A stretch of 64,000 nt of DNA, from assembly GCF_022458985.1 (NCBI RefSeq), contig NC_061778.1, positions 2,931,501 through 2,995,500 of the forward strand, in the 5' to 3' direction. The notes beneath the pieces were generated by a model. That model worked only from the letters and a program-made list of their open reading frames with translations, made no database searches and had not been told where the DNA came from. The translations under genes were made by a program, and so were the position numbers. Positions 1 through 20,100 of this stretch are shown in pieces (the first letter of the stretch is position 1; each line of letters starts with the position of its first letter). This DNA is from Mugil cephalus (Eukaryota > Chordata > Actinopteri > Mugiliformes > Mugilidae).

Positions 1-41
1 TCAAGTACTCCCACTGCCATTTCCACCACCAGTGTGACACG

Positions 42-63
42 ACACACACACACACACACACAC
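42..63. repeat. (CA)n microsatellite
   Basis: An uninterrupted AC dinucleotide run of about 11 units is read directly at the left edge of the window. Confidence 0.9.
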
Positions 64-1199
64 GAGCAGTCGCGATGAATCATGTTCACACCTCAGCTCT
101 GCCCTTTATCAGTGAAACTCTGTGTGTGTAGAAAAAGTTAAAGACCGGCACAAATGGCATCGCACACGCCGGTCTGTCTGCACCCGGGAAGGAAATCAAA
201 CACAATTTCATAACTGAATATAATAATGTGAACATGGATGGAACAATGATAGTATCTCTGCGCACAGAAGAGAAATCACAGATTTCGAGAGGAAATGCTT
301 GAGATGGTCCTCGATGCCAGAAACCTGCAGATAAACATCAATCAAAAACAACGGACGATATTTGTTTTTCCACACATTAGATCAGATTTACCCGACTTTT
401 CTAGTCGGGGTGACCAGATTTGTGAGTTTGTGAAGAAGAGGATCCTTCAGGAGGGGGATGGTATTAATGTTTTGAGCTCCGAGGTCGACGGCATCTTTAT
501 TTGTCACTGACAACAACAACTTTTCCATCTTATCTGCACAAAATGCTACAGTTTACTGCAAAAACGTTGTGTTAGATTACCAACTTTTTCCACCACTCTC
601 TTTTCTAAATTGAAATTGTTCACTATCTGTGACATAAATATTCTTCAAGTTTGCACGTTTTTGCCTGTTGATCCTCAATTACATAATTATCAAACGTAAC
701 AGGCTAAGAATCATCATCAAATACTGTGGAGTTATTATAGGGAATAACTCTGCACATTAAACTGATTCATCTTTGTCACTGGCCATAAATAAAAGTGATG
801 AGTTATGATTCCACAGTTTTTTCCACGTAACTTTCAACTTATTTAAGATTTATTTGACTTTGAATTGTATGTATCTTAACTTTAGTATATCTTTGGCCGC
901 ATATATTGTTATACAAATACAACAAAACAAAACCAACATGTGAGTGTCTCAGCTTCAAATGGACCCCGACCAAAGCATCTCTTCTTTATTTCAACCGGTG
1001 AATTACGCTTATGTTGCAGCATTCTGCAGATAAGATGCAGGTCACATGCGCTGTGCCTGTGGTAAACAAGTGCTACTGAGGTGTTGACTAATTAAATGTT
1101 TAAAGAGAAGGTTATGGACCAATGACGGTAACTCTACAATCCCAAATTTACTCCCTCTACTCACGTTCACTCAATGCAAAGCCAATAATGGGTAGTTTG

Positions 1200-1504
1200 T
1201 AGACATGGTGCAAATTCTATGTATTTATTTATTTAGCAAATGAGGCATCCAGCAGTTGCCTCCTGGTCGGCTGAGTGGAGGGTCACTAATCCTCCTCTCA
1301 GTCTTTGGAGCTTCTGATGATGTGTTCGATCGTCTGCTCCTCTCCACAAACACACAGTGGGTTGTGGAATCTGACCAAGCACGGCCCACGTCCAGTAACG
1401 AATCTATTCATGGTTTCCCACCGTCTCCTCCTTAGAAGCTCGATGTAAACAGGCTCCAGCAGAACACAACCCTGGACGAGTATGAAATTCCACCCCGGAG
1501 ACAT
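1200..1504 (-). mobile_element. Degraded non-LTR retrotransposon fragment (reverse-transcriptase C-terminus)
   Basis: On the minus strand, a 68-codon frame at 1298-1504 encodes a segment with TGRGPCLVRF followed by CVCGEEQTIEHII. This C-x-CG-x2-QT-x2-H arrangement is the zinc-knuckle-like tail often found at the C-terminus of LINE reverse-transcriptase proteins in animals. The frame breaks immediately afterwards and no RT core is seen, so this is a short dead remnant. The call rests on motif resemblance only. Confidence 0.45.
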
Positions 1505-3707
1505 TTCTAGGTGTCGAAAAAGAGGACACGTCTGGTCACCATAGATCTGGTGAACTTGGAGACCAGGTCAACAACTTCTGTTCTTCATATTTCTTTTTTT
1601 TTTTTGAGTTGTTCCTAAACGGTTCTTGTGTGTGTGTCAGGCTGCATCCTGTTACCATCAAGGAGTGTCACTGCTATAGGGTGGAGGGGGTGTCTAGTCT
1701 AGTCTGGTCTGGTCTAGGTGGGGCCTACATGTCTAAGTAACATCCACATGAATTAATATCAGGTTAAAAAGTTTCCCGGCTGAACACTGAAATGTCACAG
1801 GATGCTTTATGTCATTTAACTCTCCTGTCAATGGTTTTAATTTTATGCATGAGTGATGTATGCATCCAAAAAGGGAATTAAAAAGGATGATATAGACTAA
1901 TAATAAAAAGCAAAAAAACACACACACGCCCTTCTTGCGGTTCAGATCACCCGACTGTTCCTAGTGAGACAGGAAGCAGTTGTAACAGAGGAAGAGCCAC
2001 TTCCTCATTGGTCGCCCCAAAACAACAACCGCTAGCGCCAATTATAGAAACAGCAAAGGAATAATAACACGGTCTCACCTTCGCACACAAAATAGAAAAA
2101 ACTAGGTGGTGTTTCCACTCAGAGATGCGCAGACTGAGGAAGACGGGGCGAGGCTCGAGTGGGTAGGGGGGTTTCAGAAGAGGTGTTATTAGACGAAAGG
2201 CCACGACACAGACCTAAAATTAACCCGCACAGAAGGTCTGGATACGAGCGCAGCTGCAAATCAGGAGCAACTAAGAGGCATGTGAAATGGATTTTAAACA
2301 AATTCAACAGACACCCACTGTCACATGACAGTCTGTGACAATATGAGCCAGTTTTTCATCATCTTCATCTTTTGCTGCATCTGTGCAAACTGAAAAAACT
2401 TTATCTATTCTTCTTATTATTATTTGTCTTTTACACAGTCCACTCTTTATTCTCGTTACTTTTCTGCACCATGTATGTTGCAAACTGTAATTTCCAAACT
2501 GTGGGACAAATGAAGGTTTTTCTATTCAGCATTAAGTTTGTGTTTAGTTTCCCACTTTATAGAGAATTTAAAAGTGAGCAGAAATGGACAATTTTCACGT
2601 CTATTCCTTCCTTTTACGGTTTGTTTTGTGTTAAACTGTGTCGTGGTTTAACCCTGAAGGAATCAGCAAAAATAATCATTAGCACTGAAAAGGTTTGAGC
2701 TGCTGCATGTGCATCAATAGAATAAATGCTCTGAATGCAGATACTGACACGGCATTTAGTTTAATTTTTATAGCTGATGCTGCAATTCTGAAGTTCTTCA
2801 ATTTAAATATCATATAAACTGGTCTGTATTTGTGTCCAATGCATTTTACAAAAAGCTCCATATTAGTCTCATCATCCTCTGCATTTGCACACATAAACGT
2901 TTTTATTATTATTATTATTATTCTTTGTAATTTCCACTTTTGCACCCCTCAGTTGTTTTCTGGCTGTTTCGTGTTCTTTTACACACTTGTTGTCATGCAG
3001 TGCTCTACGCTCAGTGCACATGACTGGCCATGGACAGCCTGTGATGGAAACTAGTGTGCGGTGTGGGATGGTGCAGGGCCAGGTGACAGACGGGACAATA
3101 ACAACTCTAAAGTGAAGGTCATCAGACGCATAAATAACCTGAAAAACAGGAAGGTGCGATTCACTACAAGGGTCAGAAAGTTCACGTGGGCCGAGGGTCA
3201 CTGAACGTGTAACATTTAACATTTCTTGGTGTGATCACAGATCTTATATCTTTGACTTTCTTGTCGAACTCCACCGACGTGTCTTGGGCAACGCTGACAT
3301 TTAACACTTTGCTCTCGAACGACATTTAACAAACTTTACGGACACGAGTTTCCGCACACGTGCCATACAAACGGAACAGTGATTTTATTTTTCTTTTTTT
3401 CTTTTGCATGTTCATGCTACGTGTTTCAGTCCCGCTGTAGCATCCTACGCATTTTCAGTTTCAATTTTCTATACTTTTTTTTTTAGAGCTTTCAGGATTC
3501 TTTTTGATATTTGAACAATAACGTAGTTCGTGCACCGCCTCCCCTGCAGAAAAGTCATAAGACATCTTGTGTTTTTTTTAATTTAAGTGCCAGAGACGGT
3601 TAAAGAACGTTTGTAAAAATAAATATAATACATTTTCACATTGATAACTCCTTAACCATTAAAACATTTATATTAAAAATAATGGAAATTAAAATCCCTT
3701 TCAGTAC

Positions 3708-12166
<8,459 letters not shown>

Positions 12167-12271
12167 TTCAGTCCGCCCCAAAGATCGTAATTACGGTGTA
12201 AAGTGTCTTTTTGTGCGGAACGAATGAGGATGTTTCAAATGCCGCGACAGTCCCGCTGAATGGGCGCTGAC

Positions 12272-12280
12272 TGATGACGT
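12272..12280. promoter_or_regulatory. CRE/ATF-like site upstream of sae1
   Basis: TGATGACGT matches the ATF/CREB core. It lies about 110 bp upstream of the sae1 start codon in a locally GC-rich segment, so a promoter role is plausible but untested. Confidence 0.35.
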
Positions 12281-13095
12281 CGACAGCACGAACAAAAGAT
12301 GTGTTTTCTGGCAAGTTTAACACAATTTATGATTTATTTTGCATACTTTCCTTTTAATTTCTCCGTTTATGTATTAATATATGTTGTCCCTGGCTTCGTG
12401 TGTGTAGTCCTTTGTCTTTGTGATAGAACTGAATTTATATTTTCTTTGTTTTAATGTTCGTACTCATCTTTAAAATAGTTAGATATGTAAATAATTCAAT
12501 TCTTTTGCATTTTAATTTATGACATTGACCCTTGTATTATAATTTGATTACAGAATGCACAACTGTTTGTTACTTTATTTCTTTAATTTTACTTTGATCA
12601 CGTGACTTCTGGAGACGTTGTGGGTAAATTTTTCCCTGCGTTTTGTTTTTTTGTGAAGAATATTTCAGCCATTTTACTTTAGAAAACATACCTCAGATGC
12701 TGACTTTACCTTAGTGCAGATGCCTAAATGAGCGGTCGAGGCATTTTAAAAACATAAAACAAAAACACACTTGTTAACCATTGGGTTTTGCAGGAGGCAG
12801 GTCACATAATGTATGTTTCTAATGCACACTTGCAGAAAGGAGTCGTGAGAAAATAACTATATTTACACTTAGGATACATATTATGTGACTTGTTTCTATT
12901 TGACAAAGCCCCCCCAAGAATTTTGTAGTATTTAGTGTAGGTACTTGGGCACAAGCAACATGTCACATGTTGTGAATTCACATAACATAAATACACTTGA
13001 ATAGAGTCTCAGAGTTTGTGTTTGTCTGTTTGTATAGTGCACTTGGTTGTATTTACCGTTTATGTACACTGCCCGTCAACATCCATTTCAACATT

Positions 13096-13330
13096 TAGTA
13101 TTGGAATCAGAATAGGATTTATTGCCAAGTATGTTTGTACATACAAGGAATTTGTCTAGGTGTTTTGTTGCATGGAAATATTAAAATGAAAATGAAATAC
13201 AATAAACCGTAAACATATACACATTCAAGTATACAGAATAAAATATATACACATTGTATGTACATCAATGGAACATTTAGAGGGTTTACAAGAAAAACTG
13301 AGCATCTTCAATTTTATTGTTTAAAGATCG
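13096..13330. repeat. Fish-type dispersed repeat
   Basis: It begins ATTGGAATCAGAATAGGATT and continues with TTGCCAAGTATGTTTGTACA and CAAGGAATTTGTC. I recognise this word order from many teleost genomes as an interspersed repeat. The right end is vague and the class is not certain. Confidence 0.45.
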
Positions 13331-14187
13331 CACATTTTAAGATTTATTTTATTCTTTTTGTTTTATTTTAGTGAAATGAATTGTTGTACCTGCAGGCAGC
13401 AATAAAAAAAATAAAAGTACATCCATAGAAACAGTAAGAATTCCACACAGCTCACAAGATGTAAAGATGAAATACAGGTATGAATGTATAACTGAGAAAA
13501 ATAATACTGAATACGATAAATTATTAACTGTAATTTTGAAATGTAAACATGGTCATATTAATTGTGTATACTGGTAGTAACTTTAGCTAAATGTTTTATT
13601 GACTGTATATTTCATGTAAATTGGATTGTACATTTTTTGTAAATTTTACTTCTACCTCGTTCTTATTCTTATTTTATTTTATTTTATACTTATGTTTATG
13701 TCTTGTCCTGTTCCCTGTAGGAATCAATAAAGGCTGACACCCTGATTTTCTCATATGGGGATCAATAAATCTACATCTCCCGTATCTCTTTTCATAAATT
13801 GCCTTCGCCGTTTCGCCTGCCGTCGCACCTGCGAGTCAAACTCAGGGGCTTATTTTACCACGCAAACAATGCCATTCGTTAATTTCCGTAAGTTACGTAC
13901 GTTATTCGTCACGCCGTCATTCTTGGAAACTCCACCCCTTTTTCTTTGGAGAAGACAGTCGGCCATTTTAGGTTTATCAGTCGTCATTTCACATCGCTAC
14001 AGTAGGACGGAGAACGTCAGGACTCAATTTCATCATATTTCTCTTACAACTGTAGTGGAGAATTGCCTACTATGAACTGAATCTCTTCCTAAAACCAAAA
14101 CCAAGTAGATCCTAGTGAAGTGACGCATAAGCCAGTAGTTTCCAGTGTCGAGTTGAAATTTTTTGCACCTCAATGTAGCTAGAGGAA

Positions 14188-17100
14188 ATGGCTGTGGAAA
14201 GCATGACTGTCCATCCAAACTCCCCAACTACCAACCACGAACACAACAGTCTCCTGACTGACGAAAGGTCGAGTAATTCTACAATCATATTTATATGAAA
14301 TTATTTATTTGTCCTGTGCTTTTACACAAAAAGCCCGGGGTTTCTTTTTCTTTTTTTTCTGTCAGAGGGATTAAACTCGCCTTTTCTGGAAAACAAGTAC
14401 AGAGGTAACGAACGCCATGTTGACACGACAACGCCAACTGGGAGGCCAAATAGCACCTGGGATAACGTTATTCCCTGCATTTTATTAACGTTATCTCAAC
14501 CAACGATCAACCGACTCAAGCCAGCTTTGAAGGGAAAAAGAGTATGGCTAATGAGCTATACTTCTAACTACCAAACTTCACAATCCAGCGATTATAAAGC
14601 GGCGGTTAATCACTTTCCCATCGTTACGGACGGTTAATTAATCAACGCTAGTTCAATTTATTTTGATTACGGTGACAGTTGCTCTAACGTCGCAGTTGTA
14701 AAAATAAAAGCGATCGTCTTTTGCTAACATCGGGCCTGTTTCTAGGCTAAACTAGCAACATTAGCCTGTTAGCAACTTTAGCTAGTTAGCAGCTGACTCA
14801 AAACTGTTGGCAGCGACAGTTAAGCTAAGCTAACGGCTAATGCTGTTTTGTTGTTGGTAATATCTAATTTACCGACGCTCTCAGCTTCAACATCGTTTAA
14901 TCACATCGCGCCAACTAATATTTCCAGACCGACAGAAGATTATTTAATTAATTTAGGCTATTAAATCGTCGCGAAATCATTTCAAATGCATTCGTTCAGT
15001 TGGCGGTGGGAAGTAACTTGTCCCTCAGTTTAGCACTGCGCACTTAATCAATTCCCTCAAGTCTTCGTCCTTAGTTGTAAATAAATTAGAAAAAAAGTTG
15101 TTGTAATCCCCTTAACACGATTATTATCTTGCTTTTAAATTACACCCGATCTTACACTTAATCTTAGTATTTATTTTTATTTTATTTTATAGGAATCGAC
15201 TAATTAGTTATGTCGCTTCTTATAGTTGCTAGTGTTATAAACGTGTAGCTTGTTGTTCATGGATATCTGTCTAACATGTCACTTTTATTCACAGTCGTGC
15301 CCTCACTGACTCGCCCCAAACATCCCCAAAAAGTCCCCCCTCAAAAAATGTGTAAAACGTCTGCAAAGCATCCCAGAAGTGTTTCAAGTCAAACACAAAG
15401 TACCCTTTTCCACAGTCCCCAGTTGGCAGATTTGCTGTACCCAGTTGGCCCCACTTCCAAAAAACCCCACAAACCCCACTAGTGTCCCCGAGAGGTTAGA
15501 GGGAAAAACTTCTTTTTCTTTTTCTTTTTTTCAATGGTTTTGAATGCAAAATGTGAAGAAAACCTGTCACAGTAAGTATTCCCCATTTTAACTGTGGCCC
15601 TTTTGCTTCTAGATTGAATTAATTTATAGGTTCATTCACTGAGCTAATAATGCACCATAATGCATGGTAAATCCTTTGATTCAGTCGGCCTTAATAGAAC
15701 AGATTAATCTCGAGCTCTGTTGAATTGTCCGATCTTCTCGCAGCTGTCTGCTAGTAGGTTGTGTTCAGAGATTTGGTACTTTGTTATATATATTATATAT
15801 ATTATTCTTGGTGACATTCTGCACTAGGCTGGACTTTATTGTTGTCGTTGCTGCTTGTGTAGGGTTTAACCAATTACTAATTAAGCAAAGCTTTCCTCTT
15901 CGCAGATCTGCGTAGCCCACATTTACGTTGGCAGACTGATTCTCACTTTTAAAGTTTATGTTGACCCGACCTGTTAAATTTCTTGGCGGGACACACAGAT
16001 CCCTGGGTCTGCAAACTGGAATATCGTTGGCAGAAGGTGATATGTGTGTGTGTGTACAGTAGCCTGACAGGCCAGAGAGGCCATCGACTTCTGCCCACAG
16101 TGATCCCAGACACGCTCTATTCACAACAAGCTGGGTCCATAATGCGGCCAAATCCCTGTGTTATCATAGGGATCCCCAATAGGACCAAAAAAAGGTTTAA
16201 TTGCAACTGACTGTGACACGTTTTGAGTAACCTGATCGGTCTGGTTGTGGAGCTGATGCTGCTGAATTTGTGGTGTTTCTGAGCTGGTGCAGTAAAGTTA
16301 ACTAAACAGGGAGACAAAAAAGTTTACAGATTTACTCGGCTTGTTGGCATCTGATAGCAAGTGATTGTTTGCTTTTGCAGAGATTTGGAGAGCAAAGGTG
16401 ATCAAAGTAACTTTTCTGTGGAGGCATCGCTCTTGAAAGATTTAATTCTGGCTAATCTTCCGGAGCAGTATTCAATAAAATCAGACGTGGAGGCAGATTA
16501 TGTTTCTTTGCTTTGTATTGTGCTCTTCAACAAACAGCAGATAACTTGATTTTTGCCTGGTTTTATACTGGAAAAATACTTGCAATGTAATCTGGAGCAA
16601 CTGCTGTTGAAAAATGAACATCTCCACTCTGCAAAGTTATTCAGATAACTTAGTTTTTTTTTTTAAAGCAGGCCCAACATGTATATAGCATTTTAACAAA
16701 GCTGTTTAATTAGAATCAGCCATGAGAACGAGCTAATGATTTTCATAAACGTGTCCTGTAGTCGAATGTCGTGCGACTTGTTATTTTTGCTCTCCCCCGA
16801 GGAAGCTTGTAAACTGAGGATGTGGTGCGGTTCAGTTTATGCGTACTGTGCAGCTGACATCTTGCCAAACACTAGATCGACTCTTCTCACCACCTGCTCT
16901 GGCTCAGTTCACTGCGTGCGCTACAGGACAAAACCAGTCTTTGACTAGTCAAATAAGTCGGTCGCCCCAGAGGAATCCTATTAAGAAGCTCCTGGCCTCA
17001 GGGCCCAGCCTGCCACACACTGTAATTATCAGTCTGCTTTAGGTGTTACTCGATGATCAGCTTGAATTGGGGAAAGAATATATATTTTGTTTGTTTTTGT

Positions 17101-20100
17101 TGTGGTTTGTAGCTTGGATAAAACTGTCAGATATTCTCAGAGGTAGAAGGATCTCATGTTATTGCTGATAACAGTAACATTTGCCCTTTTAATAACTGGC
17201 TTGGAATATATTTTACAGCTTGTATTCAGAAATGATTTACTTCCTTGGAGTTTTAGTGCGGCCTTCTCCTGATGTTGATTGGTCGTTGTTGCTATTTTTT
17301 TGTCTTTTGAGAGAATGTGTGTGTGAAAAAACTGTGCAAAACCTTTTTAAAAGTAGTTTAAACAGTCAAACATCTCTAGGAAATATGTGCACTGTATGTC
17401 AGAGATGCTCAAACACAATCTTTTACGCCCACAACGTGAATCACCTGTCACAGTACACAAACATAAAACATTTGTCTTTCCGTCTGTCTCGTCTGCTCTC
17501 TCACAGTACGTCATGTTCAGCCTCGTAGCAGAAAGTAGCAGCAGCTACAAGCTCAAACTCAAGTGCCTTAACCTACTGATATTTTTCTTAGTGTGTGATT
17601 AGACTAAATTAATCATAAGCTCGGTTTCCAAAACATATTTATATATTGAAAGCACCCTGTTATTTTTGCAAAACGATTAAAAACATTCATTCAAGAGGAC
17701 GTAATGTCATATTTTAAATCGCGGTAAATTAAACCAAGCCTCTGTACTTGTTTTCCCCTTTTATTTATTTTTCAATTGCACATAATATTGGTTTGTATCA
17801 TTTCATTATACACAAAATTTTTAAAATCAGTCCCTAGTCAGGTGTAATCGGATTCATAACTCTGTGTGCGTTGCTTTCACGTACAGGCCAGAGGATGGAG
17901 AGCTGGAGGAGGGCGAACTGGAAGACGACGGGGGAGAAGTCGGGGAGGAGGAAGTGGGTGGAAGCGTGTCTGCGGCGGTAGCAGGTGGAGACGGAGGCGA
18001 TGAAGCCGGGGGAGGAGGCGAAGCCGGAGGGGAAGGGGCCGTGGAGAGGCCTCGGCGGAGTAAGGAGCACCACGGCAGCAGCGGCTCGGACGACGAGAGG
18101 TCCCACCGTCGCAAGAGGAAGCGGAAGAAAGAGAGGGAGAGGGAACGGGAGAAGAGGAGGGCCAAGAAGAAACGCAAATCAAAACATAAAGTAAGAATCC
18201 TGGCAAAAAAAGAGTGTTTATCTGGAGAATATTGTCTTTATTCCGTCTCTTTTTGTCGTGTGTTCGGCTTTCAGCGCCACGCATCCTCTGACGATGACCA
18301 CTCGGACTTCAGCGACGACTCCGACTACAGTCCCAGTGAAAAGAGGAAGTACAGAGAGTATAGTCCACAGTATCCACCCGCCGTAAGTCTGACAAGCAAA
18401 ACATTTCTCTCTGTTTTTATGACCGTCGAGCATCTCGACATCTTTTAACGTCTCGGTTCCTCTCCAGCCTCACGGACCCTACGGCGGCTCAAAGAAGGGC
18501 GGCTACATGAAGATGGAGAAACAGGGCTACGGAGGCTACGACGACTATGAAGAGGACAATTATGAAGGAGAGGAAGAAGAAGACATGGGCGAAGAAGACT
18601 ACGACGACTTCACCAAGGAGCTCAACCAGTACCGCAAGGCCAAGGAGGGAGGAGGAGGAGGCCGCGGAGGACGAGGTATAAAGCCGATGTTTTAAGACGT
18701 GATAGAATTATGTAGCAGGATCCTCGAGCGGTTGTGGCACGTTGTTAAAACACGCCGTTGCGTATTTTTCATTCTCTTTATTTGCACAGTCGTGGGACGC
18801 ACAATAGCCAAATGTTCCCTAATCAATTCAAATTCCACAGATAAGTCGGTGACTGTTGGTCTCTGGTTTTAATTTCTCCCCTTATCTCCGGGGCGGCTGC
18901 AGGGGGCAGAGGTCGCATGAAGAACCAGAGAGGCCGCGGGGGAATGAGAGGAGGGAGGCGGGGGCGAGGAGGAGGAGGAGGAGGAGGAGGAGGCAGAGGG
19001 AGAGGAGGACGAGGTGGAGGCGGAGGTGGAGGTGGAAAGATGGGAGGAGACGATGATGGAGACGGCTACGGAGAAGAGATGGAGGTGAGGTTTTGGAGCT
19101 ACAAGTGAAGATCTATTTAATTGGGTTAAAGTCTAGAGAGTTTTGTGTATTTGCTCAGTTTTTTAAGAACGTTTTCCACATGAAAGCTTTCAAGTAAACA
19201 AATACGGCTCGAAGCTGTAATTTCCTTTCAAAAAGCAAATCATCCCCATTTGCTCTTGTGCACTCACAAATCATTATTTTCCAGTTATTGGAATAAATAC
19301 TCTAAATCAGGGGTGTCAAACATAGGGCCCGGGGGCCAAAACCGGCCCACCAGAGGGTCCAATCTGGCCCGTGGGATGAATTTGCAAAAATTACACTGGA
19401 GATATTAGCTGGAAATCTTTGACAAAATAAGAAATTTCACAGTTTTTCATTGCATGTAGCAGTTATTTTTTGCACTAAAGCAAAGGGAAACATTTGGAGT
19501 TGTCGTTATTTACCAGGTTATGAGCTATTGGGCAACCGGCCCGGCCCCCTTGTGGTCAAATTGGGCTGAATGTGGCCCCTGAACTAAAATGAGTTTGACA
19601 CCCCTGCTAAATACCCCCTAAATAATAAAGTCCTATAACTGCTGCCTTATTTACTTTACTTTAGACACATTATTCATTTAAAGATCTAATTAGAGGCAGA
19701 ATAATAATATTAAAGTTTTGTTCTGAGCTCATACTGAAGCGGAGACTGTCTTTACAGTACGTAGATGACGACTACGACAACATGGGGGAGGACGACTACG
19801 ACGACTACTCGAAAGAGCTCAACCAGTACAAGAAATCCAAAGACAGAGGAAGAGGTTTGTCTGTTCTCTCACGTCTAAGAGGTCTGTTTACTCGCGGAGC
19901 TGCGGTTATATTTCTTGCCAACTATCCGCTCGTGCGTTTCGCTCACGCTGTCCGTTAATAATGTCTCCTCCAGGAGGACGAGGCGGCCGCGGCCGAGGCC
20001 GAGGTAAAGGAGGACGGGGGATGATCAGAGGATTAAAAGGTCGGAACCGAGGAAGAGGAAGAGGAGACATGGGGAACGACGACGACAACAACGGAGACAT

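Larger units (their letters stand above)
1..3707. other. sae1 intron 6 / left flank, no exon recognised
   Basis: This stretch lies downstream of the last sae1 exon visible on the minus strand. I looked on the minus strand for the remaining SAE1 C-terminal exons, whose human counterpart contains the FRTDKGRDP and FFFFDG motifs, and did not find them. They are probably left of position 1. The stretch holds a CA microsatellite at its left edge, a LINE-like remnant near 1200-1504 and a short TTA run near 2907-2922. A 71-codon plus-strand reading frame at 295-510 resembles nothing I know. Confidence 0.6.
12171..14187. other. Head-to-head sae1/zc3h4 intergenic region
   Basis: This 2-kb spacer separates the sae1 start (minus) from the zc3h4 start (plus). 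It holds an ATF/CREB-like site near sae1, an AT-rich stretch with a fish-type dispersed repeat (13096-13330) and, near 13961, a GGCCATTTTA motif resembling a YY1 site. No protein gene is seen. The 5' untranslated exons of both genes must lie here, but their ends cannot be read. Confidence 0.6.

Noticed and set aside
295..510. 71-codon plus-strand reading frame
   Set aside because: It has no recognisable family, no visible flanking exons and lies in sae1 intronic or flanking DNA. I cannot tell a chance frame from an old transposon piece.
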